Counted from the first letter of the stretch, positions 26,401 through 35,649 are shown. The stretch is DNA of 64,000 bases from Microplitis mediator (GCF_029852145.1 NC_079977.1:6719879-6783878); one strand, 5' to 3'. The notes: generated by a model from the sequence alone, not told the origin. A program made the numbers and translations.

Positions 26401-28559
26401 CAAAAACCAATCCTTAATCCACAAAAATAATCTAAAAGTTCAAATTCAAAATTTTTACAGTGAATTTCTATTTTGAATTTTTAAATTTAAATTACGGACA
26501 AACTATTCAAAATAGAGTAAAATTCATTGGGACCTTTTTTGTAAGCAATTAAATTTCCTACAAAAAAGCTGATTACATGTTTACCTACAACTAATTCTAA
26601 ACTCGTAAATGTATCTTTTGAAATCCTATATCTCTAATCCATGACATGGTTCTATGAACTCTGTTTACTATAAAAGCAAGTGTATAAAAAAAAAAAAAAA
26701 ATAGCAAAGCGAGATCACACCGATACCGTTTGAGGTGTGCTACAGCCTGTAAAAAAAAGATTAACAAAAATTACCTCATTATCAAGAACATTTGCGATAA
26801 CTTCAACGAGCATAGCACCGCATCCAGCAGTTTTGTCAGATCCACAAGTCTCAACAAGCAGATCAGCCTGTATATAATGAACCATCTTACGTATCAAACT
26901 TAAACTAGCCTTCCGCACACTAGGTAACATAGTCGACTGAAATGTGGCACAAAAAACAGGTAAAAGTCTCCGCAAATAAACCGGCGCCATCTCAGGGTCG
27001 CCTTTAGGTTCCGTGAACTCACTATCAACATCACTGTCTTGCTTTCTGTGTTCTTGATTGCTCGGTGGGAGCATCCATTCACCAGGGCTCTGTAAAATAG
27101 CGGCAACTTCTCTGTGGCCTTCATCAACACGTTCACGAGCTTTGTCCAGCGGGGTCTTGCCGTCTTCATCGCGCAGATCCGGATTGGCACCATGTCTTAA
27201 TAATACTTTGGCAATAGCGGGTCTGCCGAAACACGCGGCGTAGTGTAGGCTAGATGACCGCTGTCCTTTATTAACATCAGCACCTCGATCGCAAAGAAAC
27301 TCGACCATTTCCTGAGTTCCAAATGCCGATGCCCAGTTCAATAAAGTCTGTCCTACGTCATCCATAAAATTTACTTCAATACCTCCAGTGTCGATTGCTT
27401 CTATCAGTGCATCAGTGTCTTTAGAACGGATGCAATCGATTAATTGACGGTGTGATTTTTCCCCAGCGCTGTCTAGCCGACGTAGACGAGGCAAAAGAGG
27501 CCCAGATGGTCCTCCAACGGCTCCACCGCGACCTAATGCAGATCTTCCTTCAAATAATAATACGAGAAGTAAATCTACAAGTCGCATTGAGTCCAATGCA
27601 CATCTCTCGTCGCCTTTCAAAGCTTTTTCAATGGCATCAGGCAACTCTGACCGCAACAAATCATGAGTTATTGATGGAGATCCACGGCACAATGTGGACA
27701 AAAGACTTATGATGGTGGAAACTGACGCACAGGACTTGGGCTCGGGTGCTGGTATCGTTGATGATGTTGTAGAAGGTGGCGGTGTTTTGGGATTATTGGC
27801 AGCTGCTGCTACTGAAGTACCTGGTCCCGCTGCATTTGATAATCTGTAGAGAAGTTCTGACACTAATCCATTGGATGCCAGCGGTGCTGGATCTGTTCCA
27901 CGTCGTGAAAAACGATCTGCGAGTGATGCAAAGCAACGCAGCGCGCCGTCAGCCACGTGAGCGTCTTCGTGTCTCAGTAAAGTTGACAAGGCTTCCACGC
28001 AATCGGGAAGCGTTTTATCCTGAGGCTCTACTTTACCACAGAGTCTTGACACAACGGCCATCGCTGAGTGTAATGTGTCACGATGAACACGCGCTCCATT
28101 TTCCCTGATAAATCCCAAGGCACACGGAAGACCTCCAGCTTCAAATACTGCTCCAGCTTCTCGTGCACAAACCAACTCCAGTACTTTAATGCACTGCTCT
28201 GCTAAATCACGACTAGCTCGTGATCCCAAAGCTGCACCTGACAGTCGTCCGCAAATCGCCTTGACTGCGCCCTCCATGGCGACCACTCGTCGCGTACATT
28301 CCGCTGATACATCAAGATAGTAAGTTATTGCCCGTGCTGTCACTTCCAGGACACTATCAGGCGCGTGCTCGTCCAAAAAAATACGACAGAGCGCCGGTAA
28401 AAATGTTCGCGGTGGACAGATCTCGAAGCACCGGTCAACATTGTCGCTCATCAACAGCAACATGCATAATTGCTCCAAAGCTATCAGCTGCATGTCTCGT
28501 TCATCTCCCTGGCCCATGCTAAGCCACTCCAGTAACGTCTCTGGATCAACTTCTGCCAT
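8182..28559 (-). CDS. HECTD1: HECTD1 HECT-type E3 ubiquitin ligase (11 exons)
   Basis: Coding exons in order: 28559-26775, 24803-24389, 21432-21397 (36-nt microexon), 21201-20935, 19409-17413, 17309-17105, 14231-14028, 13894-13635, 11890-11732, 11659-9579 and 8464-8182. All have GT-AG ends and phases that join without a break, giving about 2,563 residues against roughly 2,610 in human. Order of parts: N-terminal armadillo-like helices (MAEVDPETLLEWL start); ankyrin repeats about 369-493; Sad1/UNC-like jelly-roll about 1096-1261; MIB/HERC2 domain about 1301-1356; acidic linker; HECT domain about 2110-2563. The catalytic cysteine is in ATGCSALPPGG (codon 8380-8382) and the C-terminus is GFHLN. 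It takes ubiquitin from an E2 as a thioester and passes it to substrates. The introns hold most of the repeats in this half of the window. The start matches the conserved N-terminus. Confidence 0.93.
8530..9475. repeat. About 400-bp tandem repeat in last HECTD1 intron
   Basis: ATCGATGTGGGTACTC recurs near 8652, 8780, 9052, 9183 and 9449, giving a period close to 400 bp and about 2.3 copies. Each unit also carries the inverted word GAGTACC-x-ACATC near 8553, 8941 and 9340, so units have internal hairpin potential. Confidence 0.7.
9579..11659 (-). CDS. HECTD1: HECTD1 exon 10: acidic region and most of HECT
   Basis: 2,081 nt from IDLLIQDDDEEN to PKLGYTRE, phase 2 out. Landmarks are WDDEFVLKRQFSALIPAF, HECT N-lobe LEVEFVGEEGTGLGPTLEFF, FLGVFLAKVLQDNRLVDLPL, and C-lobe YTEPKLGYTR. 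Confidence 0.92.
11732..11890 (-). CDS. HECTD1: HECTD1 exon 9 (acidic linker)
   Basis: 53 whole codons, VSLEDFLESCGG to NEENDPE, corresponding to YSLYDFLDSC and the acidic LLAELDDDEDL run. The donor is GTAAGT. Confidence 0.82.
12604..13493. mobile_element. CCACTAGTGTGA-ended element, copy 1
   Basis: The ends read GAGGGGTCCACTAGTGTGA and TCACACTAGTGGTCCTCC. The body matches the copy at 19783-20668 over nearly all its length, including CATATTTCGATAGTC and CGCGCGAAATTTGAAATTTT. A 210-bp palindromic MITE is nested at about 12781-12990. Confidence 0.7.
12781..12990. mobile_element. GTAGCAGACATCAGAC palindromic MITE, copy 1
   Basis: Arms read CGAGTGTAAATGTAGCAGAC and its near-complement GTCTGCTACATTCACCCTCA, each continuing into ATCAGACAAATTT. 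A possible target duplication TTTCAAA flanks it. The same family sits at 20018-20216 and, split, at 22770-24334. Confidence 0.7.
13635..13894 (-). CDS. HECTD1: HECTD1 exon 8 (linker)
   Basis: 260 nt, ending SLTSTSSDSEQ before GTGAGA. It matches the vertebrate SLTSTSSES stretch. A serine, threonine and glycine-rich disordered linker. Confidence 0.8.
14028..14231 (-). CDS. HECTD1: HECTD1 exon 7 (linker)
   Basis: 204 nt, phase 1 in and out. SVSVPNLACTDTNNTLETTA and ETFAAMARRRTL correspond to the vertebrate SASVPNLSSRETSSLESF region. Confidence 0.8.
   Translation of the reverse strand, partial: QQKNATETKKPPVRHHKIQPGDVQLWLPIPCPSRYQISHVLTRTTPWRQLQHPVYWRHSPQWHEDVP
14578..14965. mobile_element. Foldback MITE with CCCCTAATAGC ends
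   Basis: The ends CCCCTAATAGCAC and GTGGCTATTAGGG are inverted. Inner arms GGGCTTTTTCGTATTTGATG and its complement enclose a short loop near 14690-14750. It lies in a HECTD1 intron. Confidence 0.65.
15033..15779. mobile_element. CACTGTAAAAAAT-ended element with TA duplication
   Basis: CACTGTAAAAAATCGGGAGT at the left and the inverted ATTTTTTACAGTG at the right are both flanked by TA, a Tc1/mariner-type target duplication. Subterminal GGAGTGA and TCACTCCG words recur many times. No transposase. Confidence 0.7.
15861..16951. mobile_element. CAGGGTAC foldback element with an insert in its loop
   Basis: The ends CAGGGTACGGAAGTTTGTGC and the complement of GCACAAACTTCTGTACCCTG start a long pair of arms (15861-16050 and 16728-16951). 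The arms share AACATTCTTTTATGGCATTC and GCTAATTATCTTGCTGA-like words. The centre is occupied by the element at 16051-16727. Confidence 0.75.
16051..16727. mobile_element. ACCCCATAAGTCA element, copy 1 (nested)
   Basis: Ends GTTTATTTGAGAAACCCCAT and the inverted ATGGGGTGTCTCAAATAAAC. GAGAAACCCCATAAGTCAA recurs near 16211 and, mutated, near 16508. It is highly similar to 23414-24092. Confidence 0.75.
17105..17309 (-). CDS. HECTD1: HECTD1 exon 6 (linker)
   Basis: 205 nt, phase 0 in and phase 1 out, from PTSGLLSLEASEVLDRLREG to RHNPATD. It is poorly conserved linker sequence, accepted because phase and splice sites agree on both sides. Confidence 0.8.
17413..19409 (-). CDS. HECTD1: HECTD1 exon 5: Sad1/UNC-like and MIB/HERC2 domains
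   Basis: 1,997 nt from PDFAAGWAGKRGKRLRSK to RGNK, leaving in phase 0. The jelly-roll section includes HDFDENGVLFWIGTNAKT, SALNCHTNDDKRAWF and RHARGYGKSALRNW. The MIB/HERC2 section includes GLDWKWKDQDG and GELHNGWIDVTWDHGGSNSY. The tail is a serine and alanine-rich linker. Confidence 0.92.
19783..20668. mobile_element. CCACTAGTGTGA-ended element, copy 2, with nested MITE
   Basis: In the HECTD1 intron between exons 4 and 5. Ends AGGGAGACCACTAGTGTAA and TCACACTAGTGGTCTTCCT. The GTAGCAGACATCAGAC MITE at 20018-20216 sits at a different internal site from that in copy 1 and appears to be flanked by ACTGCAG on both sides. Two independent insertions into the same family are therefore visible. Confidence 0.7.
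20935..21201 (-). CDS. HECTD1: HECTD1 exon 4
   Basis: 267 nt from SRGEFLEKLQRARGQVKP to SFTAETSL, phase 1 at both ends. It contains the conserved LPGFIFESNRGTKHSF. The donor is GTATGA. Confidence 0.88.
21397..21432 (-). CDS. HECTD1: HECTD1 36-nt microexon, probably a cassette
   Basis: A pyrimidine tract and AACAG acceptor, then 36 nt, then a GTGGGT donor. Entry and exit are both phase 1, so including it adds GKGRNTESLTTE-like sequence and skipping it joins DAT directly to ESRGEFLEKL, as in vertebrate HECTD1. Both forms keep the frame, which is what an alternative exon needs. Confidence 0.6.
21433..22769. other. HECTD1 intron, no further feature
   Basis: AT-rich intron sequence. The frames at 21588-21794 and 22024-22224 are lysine, phenylalanine and isoleucine-rich and look like chance frames in AT-rich DNA. 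Confidence 0.55.
22770..24334. mobile_element. Three-level nest of DNA elements
   Basis: The outer element is a GTAGCAGACACCAGAC MITE split into 22770-22840 and 24210-24334. Its insert (about 22841-24209) ends TAAAAGCCCCTATACC and GGTATAGGGGCTTTTA, with subterminal ATAGTCGCTCA words. Inside that lies the ACCCCATAAGTCA element at 23414-24092. All three lie in one HECTD1 intron. Confidence 0.75.
24389..24803 (-). CDS. HECTD1: HECTD1 exon 2
   Basis: 415 nt from EDEDGHLIILQMIQDL to SSGSPEGGTDAT, leaving in phase 1. The YHWRDW, DCLYVWSDAAALEL and WFRFILDGKLATMYSSG segments are almost unchanged from vertebrate HECTD1. Confidence 0.9.
25124..25402 (-). other. Proline-rich frame in HECTD1 intron 1, possible cassette exon
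   Basis: On the minus strand a TTTGCAG acceptor near 25398 opens DFEIKPTPPPPPPLKLIVGP followed by a serine and threonine-rich stretch. A possible GT donor after IIDKT is seen. Base composition is richer in G and C than the intron. Human HECTD1 has no counterpart at this point. It could be an alternative exon, a nested first exon or chance. Confidence 0.22.
25560..26640. repeat. 186-bp tandem repeat in HECTD1 intron 1
   Basis: GAGACCTTTT starts near 25587, 25787, 25973, 26158, 26343 and 26529, with spacings of 200, 186, 185, 185 and 186 bp. The units share AATTAAATTTCCTAC and CTTAATCCACAAAAATAATC. Units 2 and 3 are almost identical; the outer ones are diverged. Confidence 0.8.
26775..28559 (-). 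CDS. HECTD1: HECTD1 exon 1: start, ARM-like region, ankyrin repeats
   Basis: 595 whole codons ending VLDNE before a GTAATT donor. It carries the conserved start, CPPRTFLPALCRIFLDE, ALRCFASLADRFSRRG and the ankyrin block (GQTLLNWASAFGT, SSSLHYAACFGRP, GKTPLDKA). A serine, threonine and proline-rich stretch near 255-275 is variable. It is unusually GC-rich compared with the flanking DNA. Confidence 0.93.
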
Positions 28560-30669
28560 CTAAATTATTATATAAACAAATATATATTAATATATTTTAT
28601 TGTTAACAAATATTTATTCACCATATTGTCCCCTTTCTGGGTAAACCTTGTAACTGAAAAATTCGAATTTGTAAAAAATCTACTGGATCTAGATTTCGGA
28701 AATGTTTCACACGTCACCCGAAAATGACAGGCCATCTCTAACTAACCCTTAAGTCGCCTTTAGACACAAATTTCATGAAATATTTTCATTTTCGTTGCAT
28801 GAAAAACGTTCCGATCTTCAGGTACATCAAAACATTTATTCTGCTACACGTGCGTTTATGGAAATATTAAAATTCAAAATTCTCTCGAACATTAAATTAC
28901 AATTTGAAGCTTTTTTTACGCAATATCAGTACGATATGCGAACTAAGGGATTAAATATAAAAGTCGAAGAAGTGTATGATCAATTTAAGATCAACAAACT
29001 CTCCTAGAAAGGAAGTTGCTGATCTTATATTTCTACAAAACTGTAAATAACCACATTGTCTGTAATAAACCAGGTTTGAGATCATACAGGTTGAGTATAA
29101 CTCAATCATCAAAGATCTACGCGCACTATGGATCGAGAAACAGGAGAGCGAATTCAGTTAACGATTATTGTGCTTCCATAAATTTTTCTAGTGATTCTTT
29201 ATCACGTTTTTCAACAAAAATAAAAAATATTGTACGTCACTACACAGTTAAAAATTTTGTGCATTTGTGTTAAATATTTTGTGTTGATTTTCAACACAAT
29301 GATTTTATTATTCTCATTTTACGGGAGGATAATTCATAGCTCCGTTTTTTAGAAAAATTACGAGAATCGAACTGATTGTTTGCTAAATTGACAAAAGTTG
29401 TACTAATGGCAGATCAGTTTACTTGAGTTGATTAGGTTATGTGCTCATATTAATTAGTTAATTTTAACACGAAAAGTCTGTTAAATTTACAAAAATTTTC
29501 TGTCAAAATAACAGATTTTGTGTTCAATTATTCAACATAAAATTTGTGTTAAAGATCAACACAAACGCAATGTGTTGAATCGACACAAAAATTTGTGTAG
29601 ACTGCAACACACGATTTTTATTTAATTTAACACCAAATTTCATACCATGTATTATAAAATAGTATATTTTATTATATTCTCATTCTGTCCAGTGTTTTAT
29701 TGAACACTACTTTTGTATATCTGAATATCGAAACGTTTTTCATGCAACGAAAATGAAAAAAATTTATGTAATTTGACTGCTTATGTGTAGTTTTAGAGGT
29801 TGGAGACGGCCTGAGATTTTCGGCTGACACACCAACATCTACACAGTTGAAAATTTTGTGTGTCTGTGTATAAAAATTCAATGGTTAAGTATTTTGTGTC
29901 AATTATTTGACACCTTCAAGTGTAAACTCAACTAAAATTGAATGTGTTATCTGATCTTAACAAGTTTTAAACCTGTATTGTTGTTTGACACAAGTAATAA
30001 TTAAGTGGACCGTTTCAGACATGTGATTTGTGTTAAATTTAACACTAATTTTTCAACTGTAAATACGAAATATTTCAAAAATCTCGTCATCCACTAGACT
30101 TTTTACTTTCTAATTTTTTTTTCTTGTGCGAAAAACGTTCCGATCTTCAGGTACATACTTTTGTATACTTAAATAAGATGTATAAGCCAATTGGCATAAA
30201 TAAATAAATAAATATCATAATTTTAATTATGAAAAAAAAAATAGTTACGAGGTTTACCCATAAAGGAAACGATTTATTCACTAATTACCTTTATGGCTTT
30301 TTAATTAGACTCGAAAAGACAATCTGTAAAAAAAAAAATTTTTTTTAATGACAAAGACCTCGGGTGAAATATTTTGGCTCCACTTTCATGCCAAGGATTT
30401 ACTATATATGTTGCAATATCTGATAAATATATATGTGTATACAGTTTATAGATATATATATATCCATTTTTTTTTTTTTTAAGTATACATGATCCAGATG
30501 GTCTTGTATAAATATATATATTTAAATATATTTGAAGATGTCTATAGATAAATGTAAAAATAATTTTATTAGATACTTAGTAAGTCTGGATAAAAATGTA
30601 TGACAATGAATTTTAAAAAGAGGGGAGATGTTTTGCATGACGATTGTAATTGCTGGTATATATAAGTAT

Positions 30670-30724
<55 letters not shown>

Positions 30725-30890
30725 ATGGATGTATATATAGATATACGATAAAAGCATGCTGAGGAATAGGATTAATAATTAAATGAAAATGAATAATTAT
30801 GGATTTCGAGGGTTGATGGAGATGGAGATGATGAAATAGATGCTGGTTGATGGGCAATAAAGAGAAGTGGGTTAAAAAATGATAAAAGTA
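28560..30890. repeat. HECTD1 upstream DNA with nested inverted repeats
   Basis: GGGTAAACCTTGTAACT near 28640 is inverted as AGTTACGAGGTTTACCC near 30243-30260, marking a possible outer element. Within it, ATTTTCGTTGCATGAAAAAC (about 28788) is inverted near 29730-29750. ACAGTTGAAAATTTTGTGT (29841) is inverted at about 30040-30060. Words like TTTTGTGTTGA fill 29240-29640. An (AT)n run lies at 30671-30716. The small frames here are not supported as genes. Confidence 0.5.
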
Positions 30891-31160
30891 CCTCGAGATA
30901 GTGAGTAATGTCGATGTTGAGCAAAGTGTTCCATTCTTTGTGGGGTCAAGTCGCCATTGCTAAGATTTTACTCGTTGCCTTGCTTGTAATAATATATGAC
31001 ACTGTGGCTATTATCGTTTGTTGGTAGTTTTTTATTTATGAGAGTTAATTAAGGTGTTTAGGGAGATTTTTAATTACGCAGAATTTATTTAGCTCCAGCT
31101 TTCACAATCACTTTTTAAGTCTTTATTTCTCCCTCAGCTTGATGTACTTAGCTATGTACG
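30891..31160 (-). promoter_or_regulatory. Possible HECTD1 5' untranslated exon and promoter region
   Basis: Minus-strand sequence of more mixed composition ends CACTATCTCGAG before a GTACTT donor near 30886. Such a donor about 2.3 kb upstream of the HECTD1 ATG could mark a noncoding first exon; a short upstream frame ATGGCGACTTGA lies in it. No core promoter is recognisable. Confidence 0.25.
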
Positions 31161-31212
31161 TGACGTGTTAACCTATATTCTCACCAGAGGCGCTGGCACT
31201 ACTTCTACTAAA

Positions 31213-31552
31213 TACCCTGATAGCCAGAGTTTCCGATTAAAAAGTTGGTGTACTTGAGTTGCGACCAACTTGACGACAAGTTGTCGACAACTTTTAGCTC
31301 GTGTAACTGTTGACTACGAGTTGGCTACAAGTTTCTCAGAAACTTAGCGACAATACTGCCGCAACCTGTCATCAAGTTTCTGAGCAACTTGTTGACAGCT
31401 CGTAGTCAACAGTTACACGAGCTGAAAGTTGTCGACAAGTTTCTCGGAAAGTTGCCGTCAACTTATGGAAATGCCAACTTTTGCGGCCAACTTGGTGACA
31501 GGTTGCGGCAGTAGGTTGTCGACAAGTTGCGGCCAACTTGGCTATCAGGGTA
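31213..31552. mobile_element. CCCTGATAGCC foldback MITE with TA duplication
   Basis: TA-CCCTGATAGCC at the left and GGCTATCAGGG-TA at the right. The interior is a long imperfect palindrome of CAAGTTG and CAACTTG words centred near 31360 (TCGTAGTCAACAGTTACACGAG and its complement). Confidence 0.8.
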
Positions 31553-32015
31553 CTTATTTTACTTTGCTTATATATATTTTACTGATTTGTTTTATCATAC
31601 AATTAGCGGCGGGTATTCATACCGTACTCATTAGTACTTTACCAACATACAACTCTCTTAAATATACATATATATATCTTATAAAATAACTAAAATATAT
31701 ACTTAATAAATAATAAATATGCTTATAACTCTTTAATTATAATTTTAGCTTAAAATAAACATTAGATTTTTTTTTTTAAATTTAAAATGCGTCGGTTTAT
31801 TTTATTCAAATTAATACAGTATAATAAAAAAAAATGGTATTTTTCATAATAACAATTATTTCTATAGATAATATCCTACATGCGGAAAATATAAAACCGC
31901 TCAATTATATTAGTAAAAAATAGTGACAAAAATAAAAATATTATAAAAGTAGACAAGACATTAAACCAATGCATTGAAGAAAATTTAAAATATTGGATTA
32001 TACGACCGCATAGAT
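31553..32015. other. Intergenic, no gene seen
   Basis: AT-rich sequence downstream of the small minus-strand gene; it probably includes that gene's 3' UTR. Nothing else is recognisable. Confidence 0.5.
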
Positions 32016-32492
32016 TCATTGGTTGGCGTTCGTATTCGGATTCGCACTTGTTGTGGGGTCCAGATTCGTGCTTGTACTGGGCTTCATATCCGCGCTTGTA
32101 CTGGGGGAGTTAGCGGCTGGTTTTTTATTCTTTTCTATCTTCTTCATCATCCTGGTTATTTGGCGTTCCTTCTGCGAACCACGGCCATTGTCGGGAGCAC
32201 TGTAAACAAACGAAAAGTACAGTTTTATAACATATTATATTATGTTTATAACACAAGAATTTTTAAATTAAAAAAATGAAAAAAATTTTATAAATAATGG
32301 CATATACAGCCTTTACCTTAGCGATGGGCGATTTACAACTGAACCATTTTCCAGAAGTATGGTTTCCCGGTTGGAAGTAACACGAATATTCGATAATAAT
32401 TTTTTATTGCCGTCGCTGTTTTTATTTTTTACCACGGGAGTTCTAACTCTGGGGGGAGTATTACCTCCCGGATTTTCATCATGTGCTGCCAT
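32016..32492 (-). CDS. Unrecognised 119-residue protein (2 exons)
   Basis: Exons are 32492-32317 and 32199-32016, joined in phase 2 through a GTAAAG donor and a TTTACAG acceptor. The ATG has a GAAATGG context and begins MAAHDENPGGNTPPRVRTPV. The middle reads RETILLENGSVVNRPSL. After the junction a basic stretch (ITRMMKKIEKNKKPA) is followed by a threefold degenerate STSADMKP, STSTNLDP, TTSANPN repeat and the stop. It looks like a small disordered, partly basic, possibly nuclear protein; I recognise no domain and assign no function. The in-frame upstream start at 32567 would add a hydrophobic, tyrosine-rich stretch and is less likely. A TATA box lies about 130 bp upstream. Confidence 0.6.
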
Positions 32493-32621
32493 TTCGTAAT
32501 TTAATGTGTAAACTTGAAAATATATATAGATTATAATAAAATAAAAATGAACTGATATTTTTGGCAAATATTACCGTTCAAAGCTGAAAACTCTTCTGTT
32601 CAACATGAGCGAGTGCTCGGG

Positions 32622-32629
32622 CTTTTATA
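32622..32629 (-). promoter_or_regulatory. TATA box of the 119-residue gene
   Basis: TATAAAAG on the minus strand, followed by a GC-mixed stretch with TCAGC-like initiator candidates 25-40 bp downstream. Spacing to the ATG allows a 5' UTR of about 100 bp. Confidence 0.5.
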
Positions 32630-32682
32630 TGCTTGGAAACGCATAGGATTTGTATAGTAGATGATTACAGGAATTATCTATT

Positions 32683-33370
32683 ATTACCTTCGGTTGAAAT
32701 TAAATGATAATCCAATACATTTTCTAAAGAATTATAAAATATAAACAATGAAAAGTATTTCCGAGTATTAAAAGCTAAATATTTTAAAGTAATTATTACT
32801 AACTAAACCAAGAGTATAAAATTTAAATATACCAACAAAATTATCATTAAATGATCTGTTTTGGCACCAGAGTAATTCAATAAGAGGATTCTAAATGACG
32901 TACTTCGTCGAGTCCATTTAGATTTAACAAAATCCTACGGCTGATCAAAGATAAAAGGACATAAATCACTCGATAGTAAGCACTTGCTAGTCTCATTGAG
33001 CAAGATGTTACACTATACTGTTAATTTGAACTTAGACAATAGGCTTCGAGTATTGTATACTTTAAGTTTTGACGTCAGGTAAATGACAAAACGTCAGCTG
33101 CAGTCTATAGTAATTAGACAGTTGTAGACGTCACCTCATTGTACAGACCTTTACGTACATTTAAAATTTTGTCAACAGAATTTAAAAATATTCGATAATT
33201 ATCAGAAAATAGGGGAGGGAGGGGCAAAAGGGGGTACTTAAGGAAATACCAAGTTTTCGAGGACTAAATATTTGTCTTTTAGTACTCGGAAATACTTTTC
33301 ATTGTTTATATTTTATAATTCTTTATAAAATGTATTGGATTATTATTTCATTTTAACCAAAGGTAATGGA
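32683..33370. mobile_element. Inverted-repeat element
   Basis: Arms of about 95 bp: AAACAATGAAAAGTATTTCC near 32745 against GGAAATACTTTTCATTGTTT near 33289, extending outward through AATCCAATACATTTTCT. The central region has no coding frame. GGGGAGGGAGGGGCAAAAGG near 33212 resembles the ends of the element at 491. Confidence 0.6.
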
Positions 33371-33404
33371 TAACTTTAATATTTTTATCATCAGGTTCAA
33401 AAAT

Positions 33405-34960
33405 TACACGAGTTTCTTACCCTCAACGTCATGATATCAAAATTCGTCGAATCCATCGGTAGGTGCACCGACGGAGGTTAATTTTCATAGGAATATTATC
33501 ATTACCGCGTGGGCTCCAGCTTGTTTATGTACAGAATCAAGACCCCAGTTAATTTACTCGAGTTTCATCATCTCAAGGTCATGATATCGAAATTCGCCAA
33601 ATCTTTCGGTAGGTGCGACGGACGTTAATTTTGATGAAAATTTTATCATGACCGCGTGGGCTCCGGCTTATTTATGTACAGAGTGGACGGCCATGTAAAA
33701 TTACACGAGTTTCTTACCCTCAACGTCATGATATCAAAATTCGTCGAATCCATCGGTAGGTGCGACGGAGGTTAATTTTCATAGGAATATTATCATTACC
33801 GCGTGGGCTCCAGATTTTTTATGTACAGAATCGAGACCCAAGTTTATTTACTCGAGTTTCATCATCTCAAAGTCATGATATCAAAATTCGTCAAATCCAT
33901 CGGTATGTGCGACGGAGGTTAATTTTAATGAAAATTTTATTATGACCGCGTGGGCTCCGGCTTGTTTATGTACAGAATCGTGAACCGAGTTAATTTACTC
34001 GAGTTTCATCATCTCAAGGTCATGATATCAAAATTCGCCAAATCTTTCGGTAGGTGCGACGGACGTTAATTTTGATGAAAATTTTATTATGACCGCGTGG
34101 GCTCCAGCTTGTTTACTTACAGAATCAAGACCCGAGTGAATTCACTCGAGTTTCTTACCCTCAAGGTCATGATATTAAAATTCGTCAAATCCATCGGTAC
34201 GTGCGAGGGAGGTTAATTTTAATGAAAATTTTATTATGACCGCGTGGGCTCCAGCTTGTTCACTTACAGAATCAAGACCCGAGTGAATTCACTCAAGTTT
34301 CTTACCCTCAAGGTCATGATATCAAAATTCGTCAAATCCATCGGTACGTGCGAGGGAGGTTAATTTTAATGAAAATTTTATTATGACCGCGTGGGCTCCA
34401 GATTTTTTATGTCCAGAATCGTGAACCGAGTTAATTTACTCGAGTTTTATCATCTCAAGGTCATGATATCAAAATTCGTCAAATCCATCGGTAGGTGCGA
34501 CGGAGGTTCATTTTTATGAAAATTTTATTATGACCGCGTGGGCTCTAGCTTGTTCACTTACAGAATCAAGACCCGAGTGAATTCACTCGAGTTTCTTACC
34601 CTCAAGGTCATGTTATCAAAATTCGTCAAATCCATCGGTACGTGCGAGGGAGGTTAATTTTAATGAAAATTTTATTATGACCGCTTGGGCTCCGGCTTGT
34701 TCATGTACAGAATCGTGAACCGAGTTAATTTACTCGAGTTTTATCATCTCAAGGTCATGATATCAAAATTCGTCAAATCCATCGGTAGGTGCGACGGAGG
34801 TTCATTTTTATGAAAATTTTATTATGACCGCGTGGGCTCCAGCTTGTTTACTTACAGAATTAAGACCCGAGTGAATTCACTCGAGTTTCTTACCATCAAG
34901 GTCATGATATTAAAATTCGTCAAATCCATCGGTACGTGCGACGGAGGTTAATTTTTGATT
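33405..34960. repeat. 147-bp satellite array, about 10.5 units
   Basis: The anchor GGT in TCGGTAGGTGCGACGG or its variant falls at 33459, 33608, 33755, 33902, 34049, 34196, 34343, 34490, 34637, 34784 and 34931. Nine of ten spacings are exactly 147 and the first is 149. Units contain GACCGCGTGGGCTCC and a CGAGTGAATTCACTCG palindrome or its TTAATTTA variant. Two variants, AGGTGCGACGG and ACGTGCGAGGG, are mixed, partly alternating near the right end. Confidence 0.9.
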
Positions 34961-35140
34961 TTGGAGGTTTGAAGGTTTTGGAGGTTCATTTCATTAATAA
35001 TCGTGAGGTAGGATGTGAGATAATTTGAAGTTTAGTTATTGAACGATAATTCAACAATGCTAATAATTTAGTAACAAGCTTACTAATTTTTAATCGATTA
35101 TTTTAAACTTAAGAGAAATATACATTTTAAAAAATTTGGT

Positions 35141-35156
35141 GGCCCTGAAAAGGACC
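35141..35156 (-). promoter_or_regulatory. Histone H2B 3' stem-loop
   Basis: On the minus strand GGTCCTTTTCAGGGCC, 29 nt after the H2B stop: a six-pair stem with one G-T pair and a TTTC loop. It is followed by ACCAAATTTTTT, the same trailer as after H2A. This is the SLBP-bound signal for U7-dependent cleavage. Confidence 0.9.
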
Positions 35157-35184
35157 GTTGGGTTTAATTATTTGGATCAGAGAT

Positions 35185-35559
35185 TTATTTGGGGCTAGTA
35201 TATTTGGTGACAGCTTTGGTTCCTTCACTGACGGCGTGCTTGGCTAATTCACCAGGAAGCAGAAGACGAACTGCAGTTTGAATTTCCCGAGAGGTGATGG
35301 TTGACCGCTTGTTGTAGTGCGCAAGTCTCGAAGCTTCAGCAGCAATTCGCTCGAAGATGTCATTGACGAAGCTGTTTATGATGCTCATGGCTTTACTGGA
35401 GACTCCAGTGTCAGGATGAACTTGTTTCAACACTTTGTAGGTGTAAATGGCGTAACTTTCCTTGCGTTTCTTCTTGCGCCCTTTCTTGTCACTCTTGGTG
35501 ATGTTTTTCTGGGCTTTGCCAGACTTCTGGACGGCTTTACCACTAGGCTTAGGCGGCAT
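35185..35559 (-). CDS. H2B: Histone H2B
   Basis: Intronless, 124 residues, MPPKPSGKAVQKSGKAQKN start, a lysine-rich tail, then the conserved fold (KESYAIYTYKVLKQVHPDTG, SFVNDIFERIAAEASRLAHY, SREIQTAVRLLLPGELAKHA). The C-terminus is TKYTSPK, where most insect H2B end TKYTSSK. It is a replication-dependent core histone with a 3' stem-loop and no poly(A) signal in that place. It is transcribed away from H2A at 55986, so the two form a divergent pair now split by a 20-kb insert. Confidence 0.97.
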   Translation of the reverse strand: MPPKPSGKAVQKSGKAQKNITKSDKKGRKKKRKESYAIYTYKVLKQVHPDTGVSSKAMSIINSFVNDIFERIAAEASRLAHYNKRSTITSREIQTAVRLLLPGELAKHAVSEGTKAVTKYTSPK

Positions 35560-35649
35560 GATGACGTAAAATTAAGTGACTTTAAAGATAAGACGGATTA
35601 TGAAAAAAAAAATTCCCTTCGGCAGCGGTACCATAACTTTTGAATCGTT

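Noticed and set aside
30522..30857. Minus-strand 111-codon frame
   Set aside because: It crosses an (AT)n run giving an IYIYIY stretch and has low-complexity ends.
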